The position numbers were made by a program, and so were the translations under genes. The notes below the pieces were generated by a model. The model did not search any database. It was not told where the DNA came from and worked only from the letters and a program-made list of their open reading frames with translations. A stretch of 64,000 nucleotides of DNA, taken from the NCBI RefSeq assembly GCF_000754805.1, contig NZ_KN150731.1, positions 2,591,886-2,655,885 on the forward strand, given 5' to 3'. This DNA is from Yersinia frederiksenii ATCC 33641 (GTDB lineage Bacteria > Pseudomonadota > Gammaproteobacteria > Enterobacterales > Enterobacteriaceae). Of this stretch, positions 23,644-33,063 are shown in pieces (the first letter of the stretch is position 1; every line of letters begins with the position of its first letter).

Positions 23644-26355
23644 ATGCTGATTCCATCAAAACTGAGCCGCCCGGTACGGCTGCAAAATACCGTGATACGC
23701 GACCGTTTATTAGTTAAGTTATCAGGTGTCGCAAACTATCGTCTGACATTAATAAATTGCCCGGCTGGGTACGGCAAAACAACCTTAATCGCTCAGTGGG
23801 CCGCAGATCAATCAAATCTCGGCTGGTACTCTCTGGATGAAAGTGATAATCAGCCAGAGCGTTTTGCGACCTATCTGATTGCCGCCATACAATTGGCGAC
23901 CGGCGGCCATTGCATTAAAAGTGAAGCTCTTAGCCAAAAACATCAATACGCCAGCCTTTCTGCGCTGTTTGCGCAATTATTTATTGAGCTTTCCGATTGG
24001 CATGGCCCACTTTATCTCGTCATTGATGATTTTCATCTGATTACCAATGATGCCATTCATGAAGCTATGCGTTTTTTCCTGCGCCATCAGCCGGAAAATT
24101 TAACGCTAATCCTGCTGTCTCGCACCTTGCCACCATTGGGTATTGCTAACCTGCGAGTGCGCGACCAACTGTTAGAGTTAGGGATGCAGCAACTGGCATT
24201 TAATCATCAAGAAGCGCAGCAATTCTTCGACTGCCGTCTGTCTGTGCCGCTGGAACAAGGGGATAGCAGCCGCCTGTGTGATGAGGTTGAGGGCTGGGCA
24301 ACCGCCCTGCAATTGATTGCGCTCTCCTCGCGTCAGCCCAACTCGTCGGCACAAAAATCGGCAAAACGTCTGGCAGGGCTGAATGCCAGCCATTTGTCAG
24401 ATTATCTGGTCGATGAAGTGTTGGATCAGGTTGATAGTGATTATCGCGCCTTCCTGTTGCGCTGCTCGGTATTACGCTCGATGAATGATGCTCTGATTGT
24501 GCGCCTGACGGGTGAAGATAATGGTCAACAGCGACTGGAAGAGTTAGAGCGACAAGGGCTATTTATTCATCGTATGGATGACAGTGGCGAATGGTTCTGT
24601 TTCCATCCATTATTTGCCACTTTCCTGCGCCAACGCTGCCAATGGGAACTGGCACTGGAACTACCGGAATTACACCATGCAGCAGCTGAGGGCTGGATGG
24701 CATTGGGTTATCCCGCTGAAGCTATCCACCACGCACTAGCGGCGGGTGATGTCGGCATGCTGCGTGATATTTTGCTGCAACATGCCTGGACGCTATTTAA
24801 TCACAGTGAGTTGGCGCTACTGGAACAATGCCTAGTCGCCCTGCCCTATTCCCTATTGGTACAGAACCCTGAACTGGCCTTGCTACAGGCCTGGTTGGCA
24901 CAAAGCCAACACCGCTATGGCGAGGTCAATACTCTGCTAGAGCGCGCAGAATCAGCGATGCAGGAGCGAAAAATTCCTATCGATGAGATTTTGCGGGCGG
25001 AATTCGATGCACTGCGCGCCCAGGTTGCTATTAATGCTGGTAAGCCGGATGAAGCCGAAAAACTGGCAACAGAGGCGCTGAAGTACCTGCCGATGGCGAA
25101 TTTTTACAGCCGGATTGTGGCCACCTCGGTGACTGGTGAAGTTCACCATTGCAAAGGAGAGCTCAGCCGGGCGCTACCGATGATGCAACAAACGGAGCAA
25201 ATGGCGCGCCGCCACGAAGCCTATCACTATGCGTTATGGGCATTATTGCAACAAAGCGAGATTCTCATTGCGCAAGGATTCCTACAAGCCGCCTATGAGA
25301 CACAAGATAAAGCCTTTGATCTGATTCATGAACAGCATCTTGAGCAGCTGCCAATGCATGAGTTTTTACTGCGTATTCGCTCTCAAATCCTATGGTCGTG
25401 GTCGCGGCTAGACGAGGCTGAAGAAGCAGCACGTAAAGGTATCGAAATTCTGGTTAACTACCAGCCACAGCAGCAATTGCAGTGTCTGGCGATGTTGGCA
25501 AAATGTTCGCTGGCCCGTGGAGATCTGGATAACGCCAATATGTATATTCAGCGCTGCGAGGCACTGCAACACGGCAGTCAATATCATCTCGACTGGATAA
25601 CCAATGCCGATAAACCTCGGGTTATTCACTGGCAAATGACCGGAGATAAAGTCGCAGCCGCCAACTGGCTACGTCAGGCAGAAAAACCGGGCATGGCTGA
25701 TAACCACTTCTTGCAGGGCCAGTGGCGCAATATCGCCCGGATACAAATTATGCTGGGCCGATATAATGAAGCAGAAGTGGTGCTGGAAGAACTTAATGAA
25801 AATGCCCGTCGCTTACGCTTGACCAGCGATCTTAATCGTAATTTATTGTTAAGTAACATTCTTTACTGGCAAACCGAACGTAAGAGTGAGGCTCAAAAAG
25901 CACTGATTGAGTCATTGTCATTAGCCAATCGCACCGGTTTTATCAGCCACTTTGTGATTGAAGGTGAAGCGATGGCGCAACAATTGCGGCAACTAATTCA
26001 GCTAAATGCGTTACCCGAACTGGAACAGCATCGTGCCCAGCGGATCCTAAAAGACATTAATCAGCATCATCGGCACAAGTTCGCTCATTTTGATGAGATA
26101 TTCGTCGATAAGTTGCTCACTCACCCACAAGTGCCAGAGCTTATCCGCACCAGCCCGCTCACCCAACGCGAATGGCAAGTGTTGGGGCTGATTTACTCTG
26201 GCTACAGTAATGATCAAATCGCTGGCGAACTAGAGGTGGCCGCCACCACTATTAAAACGCATATCCGTAATTTGTATCAAAAACTGGGGGTTGCCCATCG
26301 GCAAGAAGCCGTGCAGCAAGCACAGCGGTTATTACAAATGATGGGGTATATTTAA
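23644..26355 (+). CDS. malT: maltose regulon activator MalT
   Basis: ATP- and maltotriose-dependent activator of the mal genes. The 903-residue product has the STAND ATPase N-terminus (Walker A region [13 protein letters not shown] near residues 40-52, Walker [10 protein letters not shown] near 135), a winged-helix linker, a SUSP/TPR-like sensor region of about 400 residues and a C-terminal LuxR helix-turn-helix ([11 protein letters not shown], then [16 protein letters not shown]). It is divergent from malPQ. Confidence 0.97.
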   Translation: MLIPSKLSRPVRLQNTVIRDRLLVKLSGVANYRLTLINCPAGYGKTTLIAQWAADQSNLGWYSLDESDNQPERFATYLIAAIQLATGGHCIKSEALSQKHQYASLSALFAQLFIELSDWHGPLYLVIDDFHLITNDAIHEAMRFFLRHQPENLTLILLSRTLPPLGIANLRVRDQLLELGMQQLAFNHQEAQQFFDCRLSVPLEQGDSSRLCDEVEGWATALQLIALSSRQPNSSAQKSAKRLAGLNASHLSDYLVDEVLDQVDSDYRAFLLRCSVLRSMNDALIVRLTGEDNGQQRLEELERQGLFIHRMDDSGEWFCFHPLFATFLRQRCQWELALELPELHHAAAEGWMALGYPAEAIHHALAAGDVGMLRDILLQHAWTLFNHSELALLEQCLVALPYSLLVQNPELALLQAWLAQSQHRYGEVNTLLERAESAMQERKIPIDEILRAEFDALRAQVAINAGKPDEAEKLATEALKYLPMANFYSRIVATSVTGEVHHCKGELSRALPMMQQTEQMARRHEAYHYALWALLQQSEILIAQGFLQAAYETQDKAFDLIHEQHLEQLPMHEFLLRIRSQILWSWSRLDEAEEAARKGIEILVNYQPQQQLQCLAMLAKCSLARGDLDNANMYIQRCEALQHGSQYHLDWITNADKPRVIHWQMTGDKVAAANWLRQAEKPGMADNHFLQGQWRNIARIQIMLGRYNEAEVVLEELNENARRLRLTSDLNRNLLLSNILYWQTERKSEAQKALIESLSLANRTGFISHFVIEGEAMAQQLRQLIQLNALPELEQHRAQRILKDINQHHRHKFAHFDEIFVDKLLTHPQVPELIRTSPLTQREWQVLGLIYSGYSNDQIAGELEVAATTIKTHIRNLYQKLGVAHRQEAVQQAQRLLQMMGYI

Positions 26356-26356
26356 T

Positions 26357-26380
26357 GGGGCTTAAGTGCCCCGTTTTTTA
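26357..26380 (+). terminator. rho-independent terminator of malT
   Basis: GGGGC at 26357-26361 pairs with GCCCC at 26368-26372 around a TTAAGT loop, followed by GTTTTTTA. It starts one base after the malT stop. The stem is short, at five pairs. Confidence 0.65.
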
Positions 26381-28330
26381 GTTATATATTCGATATACTT
26401 TATCTACCTCACTGAGTAATCTTTGGTTAGCTGTTATGGCCCATTCTATTCTTTCGGCATCAGTAAGATTCAAATTTTCATCCATTTCAACCTTGCTTAA
26501 AAAAAGCCTAAACTCATTGAGAGTATCCTCATGTTTTATCATTTTTTCCGCCCAGAAAATATTGACATACTCTCGGAAGAAATCCGTTTTCATTTTATAT
26601 ATTTTATCTAGAAAAATTACTGTTTTATCGATAAATACATCTGAATCATCATGCGATAAATTAAGTGATGCAATAATTTCCGTGTACAAACATTTATTAG
26701 CCTCACGATAATCATAAAGGTTATCACTGGGTATTAAACGCTCAGCTTCTAAGCTGTATAATTTATCTGCCGCCTTTGAAGTTTCATAACCTTTTATATT
26801 AATGGCAGTATTGCTTTGACATGAAAACAGTATTGCTTCAATCTCGCTCAATAAATAAACTTCTGAGCCTCGTGTTATTTCATGTTCTTCATCCAGGTAG
26901 TTTCTGAGATTATATAAGCCATGAGATATTTTCGCCTTATCTTCCTGGATCAGAAGCTCTGGTATATCCACTATATCATTTTTATTTTCATTCTCATTTT
27001 CTGTGGTTTTTTCTAAGTGAATTTTTGCATCACTCACGTTATCTTGACTTCGGGTGAGATATGCTAAAAGACTTTCGACATTAATCATTACATTGTTGTT
27101 TTTTTCTCTCTGAACATCACTCAACGTATTCATTTTTTTATGCAGCCTCTCAATAAATAAATTTGCATACGTAATATGTTCATTTTCTCTTTCAGGATGG
27201 TTGGTGTTTTTATTTATTATACTCCACTTGATTAATTCTATTTTTTTCTTTATTTCCACTATTTTATCACTTTCTTCTAGGGCACTAAAATTCCCGGATT
27301 CAATATCCATTGCTGATGCGAGAGTCATTATTATACAATGTTCAATACTGTGTGCTTTAATAGTAACATTGGTGTCTATATTTCTAACTATATTGTTAAT
27401 TTCAATAGATAATTTTAAGTTTTTTAAACTTTCAATTATTATATTGATGTGTTTTATTTTCTCTTCTGAAAATTTATCTTGTTTTTTATCAGTCAACCTG
27501 ATTAAGCTTTCATCAATATTTTTTAGTTGGTCCAACATACTTTTGTATGGACAGCATGTATAGCTACTCTCAACCAAGACAGATCCTTTGAGAATTTTTT
27601 TAATTATTATGTCATCACCGGCACGCAATGGTATCTCTAAGCATAAATTTTCGCCATCAGTTAAAACAAACCGATCTAATTTAATAATCTCATCTTTATT
27701 ATCATAAATAATTTCGGCATGTAATTTACCAGTAATAGCTCCAGTTAAATTTAATTTTTCAGAAACCCTATTAGCTATTTGAACATGAAAAAAATCTTCT
27801 CTTATATTTTTATTCACATCATCATAATAGCCCATCACTTCACCACTGGGCTTTGGTTGATTTGTACTATTTCCACAATAATTAATGTTATTTTCATTAG
27901 AAAACATAATAATATTAAACTCTGATTCATTTATTATCTTTTCATCATACTTTGTTAGCCAATAATTATCATATTCTAACGTTAATACTTTATCATGATA
28001 TTGTATTTCTATACTATTCAGTCTATTTTTATCATTCACAGAATGAAAGGAAAAGGTAATGTTATCTTTCAGATCTTCAGGAAGTAGCCTCTCAAAAATA
28101 GTTAATATTTCGATTGGACTATGCACGAAATGATTTTCATACATATAATTATTCAATTCAGATAGTGCGTTACTCTTTGTATCAAGAAATAGTAACTTCC
28201 TTAAGAAATCTATAATGGCCTCTTTAACAGTCAATTGAGGCTTAAAAAGCTCAGGGCTATTTTGAAGAGAATTCAAGTCATTAACATTTAACTTATGATT
28301 GGAGAAATACCCTGTTGTTATGTCACTCAT
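26378..28330 (-). CDS. AT-rich protein of unknown function, effector-like N-terminus
   Basis: I do not recognise this 650-residue protein. GAGG eight bases before the ATG supports the start. It is markedly more AT-rich than malT and glpE on either side, with Asn, Lys and Ile in excess, so it was probably acquired by transfer. No signal peptide or membrane segment is evident. Residues about 30-125 run VKEAIIDFLRKLL, SPIEILTIFERL, DNITFSFHSV, KVLTLEYD. This helix-helix-strand pattern recalls, from memory, the N-terminal translocation domain of Salmonella type III effectors such as SlrP and SifA. Residues about 270-480 are highly helical with coiled-coil character. I see no catalytic motif of a known effector class; a SopB-type CX5R phosphatase loop is absent. 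It could equally be an unrelated cytoplasmic protein. Confidence 0.6.
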   Translation of the reverse strand: MSDITTGYFSNHKLNVNDLNSLQNSPELFKPQLTVKEAIIDFLRKLLFLDTKSNALSELNNYMYENHFVHSPIEILTIFERLLPEDLKDNITFSFHSVNDKNRLNSIEIQYHDKVLTLEYDNYWLTKYDEKIINESEFNIIMFSNENNINYCGNSTNQPKPSGEVMGYYDDVNKNIREDFFHVQIANRVSEKLNLTGAITGKLHAEIIYDNKDEIIKLDRFVLTDGENLCLEIPLRAGDDIIIKKILKGSVLVESSYTCCPYKSMLDQLKNIDESLIRLTDKKQDKFSEEKIKHINIIIESLKNLKLSIEINNIVRNIDTNVTIKAHSIEHCIIMTLASAMDIESGNFSALEESDKIVEIKKKIELIKWSIINKNTNHPERENEHITYANLFIERLHKKMNTLSDVQREKNNNVMINVESLLAYLTRSQDNVSDAKIHLEKTTENENENKNDIVDIPELLIQEDKAKISHGLYNLRNYLDEEHEITRGSEVYLLSEIEAILFSCQSNTAINIKGYETSKAADKLYSLEAERLIPSDNLYDYREANKCLYTEIIASLNLSHDDSDVFIDKTVIFLDKIYKMKTDFFREYVNIFWAEKMIKHEDTLNEFRLFLSKVEMDENLNLTDAERIEWAITANQRLLSEVDKVYRIYN

Positions 28331-28525
28331 AATAAATACCTCTTAGCCTATTTTATATAGCATTACCGCTCACGCCTGGAAATTCTTTTGAAAAGCCCCT
28401 GAACTTATAAAATAGAAACATTGAATGTGATGGGCATAACCCTATGTAACTTGTTGGTTTTTATTAGCCAGAAATCGCATACAATGACGTATAAATATGA
28501 CTCACCTGCATCAAGGCAAAAAAAT

Positions 28526-28855
28526 ATGGAGCAGTTTGAAACAATTAGCGTCGAGCAAGCACATACCCGTTTGAAAGAAAATCAGGCGGTTTTAGTGGAT
28601 ATCCGCGATCCACAAAGTTACGAGGCAGGCCACGCACCCGAGGCGTTCCATCTGACCAATAGCAGTTTGCATACCTTTATGCAGCAAACCGATTTTGAAC
28701 AACCGGTGATGGTGATGTGTTATCACGGAAACAGCAGCAAAGGTGCGGCACAATACCTACTTCAGCAGGGTTTTGAGGCGGTTTACAGTATTGATGGCGG
28801 TTTTGAAGCATGGGCTAAAAACTATCCACAAGAAATCATTCGTGAAAATGCCTGA
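28526..28855 (+). CDS. glpE: thiosulfate sulfurtransferase GlpE (rhodanese)
   Basis: Single-domain rhodanese that moves sulfur from thiosulfate to cyanide or thioredoxin. The product is 109 residues from the ATG at 28526 ([13 protein letters not shown]). This matches E. coli GlpE (MDQFECINV); AAGG precedes it, and the longer frame from 28421 is not homologous. The active-site loop is CYHGNSSKG with Cys65, the same number as in E. coli. It is the first gene of glpEGR, but an ERIC copy separates it from glpG. Confidence 0.94.
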   Translation: MEQFETISVEQAHTRLKENQAVLVDIRDPQSYEAGHAPEAFHLTNSSLHTFMQQTDFEQPVMVMCYHGNSSKGAAQYLLQQGFEAVYSIDGGFEAWAKNYPQEIIRENA

Positions 28856-28940
28856 GATTTATTGTTGGTTTATGGGCAGTCATGCGTAACGAAGAAACAA
28901 ATTATGATATTTTTAAGCACTTTGGTCGCATTCAGAATAT

Positions 28941-29068
28941 CTATAGCCAAAGTCATTAAAGTTGCGGGAAGGCAGCAAGCGTACATCCCCTTTGAACTGA
29001 CACCAGTCTGTGATTCGAGTCACCGAGAACAGCTAATACAACTGCAACTTGAAAGATGATAGGCATAG
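28941..29068 (+). repeat. ERIC-type repeat inside glpEGR (copy 3)
   Basis: An ~128 bp palindrome whose ends, CTATAGCCAAAGTCATTAAA and the complement of TTGAAAGATGATAGGCATAG, pair imperfectly. The inside reads GGCAGCAAGCG and GTGATTCGAGTCACCGAG, as in copy 2. It fills most of the glpE-glpG gap and ends 15 bases before the glpG ATG. Confidence 0.8.
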
Positions 29069-29083
29069 GCGGTAATAAAAAAT

Positions 29084-29920
29084 ATGATTCGTGTAATCGC
29101 AATATCTAATCTACGTCTGGCGCAGGCCTTTGTTGACTATATGGCCACCCGTCATGTGGCACTGGAGGTTCGGCCTGATTCTCAGGGAGCTGAGATTTGG
29201 CTCGCTGATGACGAGCAATTGTCCTTGGTGCAACACGAATTAGAGCAGTTTTTACTGGATCCTCTCAATCCACGCTATCAGGCGGCCAGTTGGCAATCGG
29301 GCAATCTGCACTCTAATTTGCCTTACCAGCGCTTTTCCTACCTCCAAACTATTCGTAGTCAAGCTGGGCCATTAACTCTGAGTGTCATGGTGCTGTGCAT
29401 TGCTATCTATATTCTGATGCAAATCGTCGGCGATGCGGCGGTGATGTCTTGGTTGGCGTGGCCGCGTGATAGTAGTCAGTATCTGCAAATATGGCGTTGG
29501 GTCAGCCATGCTTTATTGCACTTTTCACTGCTGCATATCCTGTTTAATCTGATGTGGTGGTGGTATCTCGCCGGGCAGATGGAAAAACGACTTGGCACCG
29601 GCAAATTGCTGGTATTAACTATTGTATCCGCCTTATTTAGCGGCTGGGGGCAATCGCTGTTTAGCGGTGTGAATTTCGGCGGTCTTTCTGGTGTGGTATA
29701 TGCCCTAATGGGCTACGTCTGGCTGACCGGCGAACGCGCGCCCGAGCGCGGTATCTCACTGCCTCGTGGTTTGATGGTTTTCTCTGTTCTCTGGCTGGTT
29801 GCCGGATATTTCGATATTTTAGGTCTGTCGATTGCCAATGCAGCGCATATTTCAGGTCTGATTATTGGGCTACTGATGGCATTTTGGGATACGCGTAATA
29901 GCGCAAAAACCACACAATAA
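29084..29920 (+). CDS. glpG: rhomboid intramembrane serine protease GlpG
   Basis: Cleaves transmembrane substrates within the inner membrane. The 278-residue product has a cytosolic N-terminal domain to about residue 90 and six membrane segments after it. The catalytic dyad is Ser202 in [14 protein letters not shown] and His255 in [11 protein letters not shown]. The oxyanion-loop HLLFN-type sequence is [13 protein letters not shown]. These fit E. coli GlpG (Ser201, His254). It follows glpE after an ERIC copy and precedes glpR by 35 bases. Confidence 0.96.
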   Translation: MIRVIAISNLRLAQAFVDYMATRHVALEVRPDSQGAEIWLADDEQLSLVQHELEQFLLDPLNPRYQAASWQSGNLHSNLPYQRFSYLQTIRSQAGPLTLSVMVLCIAIYILMQIVGDAAVMSWLAWPRDSSQYLQIWRWVSHALLHFSLLHILFNLMWWWYLAGQMEKRLGTGKLLVLTIVSALFSGWGQSLFSGVNFGGLSGVVYALMGYVWLTGERAPERGISLPRGLMVFSVLWLVAGYFDILGLSIANAAHISGLIIGLLMAFWDTRNSAKTTQ

Positions 29921-29955
29921 CTGCCTGGAACAACCAGGCGCATTAGGGGATTACC

Positions 29956-30714
29956 GTGAAGCAAACGCAGCGACATGATGCGATTATTGAATTGGTACGC
30001 CAGCAGGGTTATGTCAGTACTGAAGAGCTAGTGGAACATTTTGCCGTTAGCCCGCAAACCATTCGGCGCGATTTGAATGATTTGGCGGATCAAAATAAAA
30101 TTCACCGTCATCATGGTGGGGCAGCATTACCTTCCAGCTCAGTCAATGCGGCTTATCACGATCGTAAAGTGATGTGGTCGGAAGAAAAAGCGCGTATTGC
30201 CCAGCGCGTTGCCAGCCAGATCCCCGATGGCGCGACATTATTTATTGATATCGGCACCACGCCAGAAGCGGTTGCTCACGCCCTTATGAATCATAAAGGT
30301 CTGCGAGTGGTCACTAACAATCTAAACGTTGCCACCTTGCTCACGGCAAAAGAGGATTTCCGACTGATTTTGGCCGGTGGTGAAGTGCGTACCCGCGATG
30401 GCGGGATTATTGGCGAAGCCACACTGGATTTTATTTCTCAATTCCGTCTTGATTACGGCATCTTGGGTATCAGCGGTATCGACATGGACGGCTCTCTACT
30501 GGAGTTTGATTACCATGAAGTGCGGACCAAACGGGCGATTATCGAAAACTCCCGTTGTGTGATGTTGGTAACCGACCATTCCAAATTTGGCCGTAACGCG
30601 ATGGTGAATCTGGGGAATATGAATTTGATCGACTATCTGTTTACCGATCAGATGCCGCCTGCCAGTGTGATGAAAATTATTGAGCAGCATGACGTTCAAT
30701 TAGAGCTTTGCTGA
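29956..30714 (+). CDS. glpR: glycerol-3-phosphate regulon repressor GlpR
   Basis: DeoR-family repressor of glp genes, released by glycerol-3-phosphate. The 252-residue product has an N-terminal helix-turn-helix (STEELVEHFAVSPQTIRRDL) and a C-terminal DeoR sensor domain (DGATLFIDIGTTPEAVAHAL, then GGEVRTRDGGIIGEATL). It starts with GTG at 29956 after GGGGATT. Its likely target glpD lies downstream beyond a large palindromic repeat. Confidence 0.95.
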   Translation: MKQTQRHDAIIELVRQQGYVSTEELVEHFAVSPQTIRRDLNDLADQNKIHRHHGGAALPSSSVNAAYHDRKVMWSEEKARIAQRVASQIPDGATLFIDIGTTPEAVAHALMNHKGLRVVTNNLNVATLLTAKEDFRLILAGGEVRTRDGGIIGEATLDFISQFRLDYGILGISGIDMDGSLLEFDYHEVRTKRAIIENSRCVMLVTDHSKFGRNAMVNLGNMNLIDYLFTDQMPPASVMKIIEQHDVQLELC

Positions 30715-30771
30715 GGCTTTAGTTTTCATATTAGTAAAGTTCAGATTATTGTTATCGGTTGATACTCGAAT

Positions 30772-31310
30772 GGTTGATCCGGTTCGGTTGTCAGAACTTC
30801 TCGGCTCACTTAACCTCCGATGAACCAACCGCCAAAGGGGGCGGCGGCCCCTTTGTGGAATCCCGCGCTTCGCACGTATCGCTTGCCCACTGCGTGGGTG
30901 CCCTCGATTCATCATTTTACTAACGGACCGGGCCGATTCGCATCCATGTTCAAGCGGCCCTCGCTCGGCATCCATACCTCGCGTCCTACCTTCATTCTTC
31001 ACTCGGCAGCTCAAATGTGCTTTTAAACTTCAAAACCTAAAAATAGGATTTTGAATTGGCTTTTGACGTTGAGCGCAATCAGGAATATTGCCGACAAGGA
31101 TGGAGGGTAGAGTGAGCGGGCATGGACGCGCGCGGGCAAGGATGCCCATCGCGCTGGCTCGTTAAGCCCGAAAGACGCAGGAGGTTTACCCGCAGGGCAA
31201 TATTTCGCGCAAGCGCGGGATTCCACAAGGGTGTTCGCTCACACACCCTTTGGCGGTTGGTTCATCAGCGGTTAAGCAAGCTCGGAGCTTTAACAACCGA
31301 ACCATTCACT
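30772..31310. repeat. large imperfect inverted-repeat element between glpR and glpD
   Basis: Two arms of about 260 bp face each other around a centre near 31035-31050, where AAAACCTA is followed by TAGGATTTT. The left arm reads GGTTCGGTTG, then GATGAACCAACCGCCAAAGG and CTTTGTGGAATCCCGCGCTT. The right arm reads on the minus strand GGTTCGGTTG, then GATGAACCAACCGCCAAAGG and CCTTGTGGAATCCCGCGCTT. The inner parts diverge more, with arm-specific blocks. No transposase frame is present. The open frames across it on both strands look like by-products. It could be a MITE-like element or two opposed copies of an intergenic repeat. Confidence 0.75.
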
Positions 31311-31420
31311 AATTCCAATCTAAATCCCCCACATCCTGATAACAAAACTGTTACCTCCATCACGGGGGAATGTTTTTTTTTGGTTAACTCTTGGCTTGTT
31401 TGTTGGTTTTTGATTACAAT

Positions 31421-31460
31421 CATGAGCGAAAACGAACATTAAAGAGCTGTTTCGAACATC
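31421..31460 (+). promoter_or_regulatory. candidate GlpR operators of glpD
   Basis: CATGAGCGAAAACGAACATT at 31421-31440 fits the GlpR pattern WATGTTCG-N-CGAACATW with a good right half. A second half-site, TTCGAACATC, lies at 31451-31460. Both are within 55 bp of the glpD start, where GlpR repression is known in E. coli. Confidence 0.55.
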
Positions 31461-31474
31461 CTAAGGGAGTAAGC

Positions 31475-32989
31475 ATGGAAACCAAAGACTTGATCGTGAT
31501 CGGTGGCGGCATTAATGGTGCTGGCATCGCGGCAGATGCTGCAGGGCGTGGCCTGTCCGTTCTGCTGCTGGAAGCGCAAGACTTGGCCTGTGCTACGTCT
31601 TCCGCTAGCTCCAAACTTATCCACGGTGGCTTGCGCTATCTGGAACATTATGAATTCCGTCTGGTGAGCGAAGCGCTCGCGGAACGTGAAGTCTTGCTGA
31701 AACTGGCACCGCATATCGCCTTCCCAATGCGTTTTCGCCTACCTCATCAGCCCCATTTACGCCCGGCCTGGATGATTCGTACTGGTTTATTCTTATACGA
31801 CCACCTCGGCAAACGTACCAGCCTGCCAGCCAGTAAAGGGCTGCGTTTTGGTCCTGAGTCCGTATTGAAACCAGAACTAGTGCGCGGTTTCGAATATTCT
31901 GACTGCTGGGTAGATGATGCTCGTTTAGTGGTATTAAATGCTCAAGAAGTGGTTGAGCGTGGCGGTGAAGTCCGTACTCGTACCAAGGTCACCCGCGCAT
32001 GGCGTGAACAAGGTTTATGGATGGTTGAAGCCGTTGATGTAAATACCGGCAAAACCTTTACCTGGCGAGCCAAAGGCTTGGTCAATGCTACCGGCCCATG
32101 GGTTAAACAGTTCTTCGATGATGGCCTGAAGCTAAAATCGCCATATGGTATTCGTCTGATTAAAGGCAGCCATATTGTCGTCCCACGGGTTCACAATCAG
32201 CCACAAGCTTATATTCTTCAAAATGAAGACCACCGTATTGTCTTCGTCATTCCGTGGTTGGATGAATACTCCATCATCGGCACCACCGACGTGGAATATC
32301 ACGGTGACCCGAAAGATGTGAAAATTGACGATCAAGAAATTGATTATCTGCTGAAGGTGTATAACGACCACTTTAAAAAGCAGCTGGGCCGTGACGATAT
32401 CGTCTGGACATACTCTGGTGTGCGTCCGCTGTGTGATGATGAGTCAGATTCACCGCAAGCGGTTACCCGCGACTACACCCTGGATGTCGCCGATGAAGGC
32501 GGTAAAGCGCCACTGCTGTCCGTGTTTGGCGGCAAGCTGACCACCTACCGCAAACTGGCAGAGCACGCATTGGAGAAACTGTCGGGTTATTATCCGAATG
32601 TCGGCCCAGCGTGGACGAAAACCGGCTCGTTACCGGGCGGAGATATTGGTGGCAGCCGCGACAACTATACCGTGCAGTTGCGCCATCGTTATAACTGGTT
32701 ACCAGAAGCTCTGGCACGTCGCTATACCCGTACCTATGGCAGCCACAGCGAAGTTATTTTAGCTAATGCCACCAGCATTGAGAGTTTAGGTGAACACTTC
32801 GGCCATGGCCTGTATGAAGCTGAATTACGCTATTTGGTCGAAAAAGAGTGGGTTGTTGAGCTTGATGATGCCATTTGGCGTCGTACCAAACTGGGTATGA
32901 CCTTAGATGAGGCGCAAAAACAACGTGTTGCTCAGTGGCTGGCAGCAGCACAAGCTGAGAAACAACAGACTCTTTCACTGGTTTCCTGA
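31475..32989 (+). CDS. glpD: aerobic glycerol-3-phosphate dehydrogenase GlpD
   Basis: Membrane-associated FAD enzyme that oxidises glycerol-3-phosphate to DHAP and feeds electrons to quinone. The 504-residue product has the dinucleotide fold DLIVIGGGINGAGIAADAAG at residues 4-23, the SSKLIHGGLRYLE motif and the C-terminal domain of the DAO family. The ATG at 31475 follows AAGGGAG by six bases and gives METKDLIVIGGG, like E. coli MNTKDL. It is followed by a terminator shared with glgP. Confidence 0.97.
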   Translation: METKDLIVIGGGINGAGIAADAAGRGLSVLLLEAQDLACATSSASSKLIHGGLRYLEHYEFRLVSEALAEREVLLKLAPHIAFPMRFRLPHQPHLRPAWMIRTGLFLYDHLGKRTSLPASKGLRFGPESVLKPELVRGFEYSDCWVDDARLVVLNAQEVVERGGEVRTRTKVTRAWREQGLWMVEAVDVNTGKTFTWRAKGLVNATGPWVKQFFDDGLKLKSPYGIRLIKGSHIVVPRVHNQPQAYILQNEDHRIVFVIPWLDEYSIIGTTDVEYHGDPKDVKIDDQEIDYLLKVYNDHFKKQLGRDDIVWTYSGVRPLCDDESDSPQAVTRDYTLDVADEGGKAPLLSVFGGKLTTYRKLAEHALEKLSGYYPNVGPAWTKTGSLPGGDIGGSRDNYTVQLRHRYNWLPEALARRYTRTYGSHSEVILANATSIESLGEHFGHGLYEAELRYLVEKEWVVELDDAIWRRTKLGMTLDEAQKQRVAQWLAAAQAEKQQTLSLVS

Positions 32990-33012
32990 TAATACTGCGT
33001 TTAGCTCTTCAA

Positions 33013-33043
33013 CTAAAAACCCCCTCTGAGAGGGGGTTTTTCT
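33013..33043. terminator. bidirectional terminator between glpD and glgP
   Basis: AAAAACCCCC at 33015-33024 pairs with GGGGGTTTTT at 33032-33041, with TCT/AGA closing the stem around a single G. The symmetric A and T runs allow it to act for glpD on the plus strand and for glgP on the minus strand. Confidence 0.9.
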
Positions 33044-33063
33044 TGGCTCAAGACTCGTTTTTA

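Noticed and set aside
26378-28330. SopB/IpgD-type inositol phosphatase
   Set aside because: The HCIIMT stretch drew attention, but there is no CX5R loop and no CKSGKDRTG motif.
28862-29059. 65-codon open frame between glpE and glpG
   Set aside because: It lies across an ERIC copy and matches the repeat rather than any protein.
30700-31442. Several 65-106 codon frames on both strands between glpR and glpD
   Set aside because: All fall in the GC-rich arms of the large inverted repeat. They are Arg/Pro/Ser-rich and mirror each other, as expected of a palindrome.
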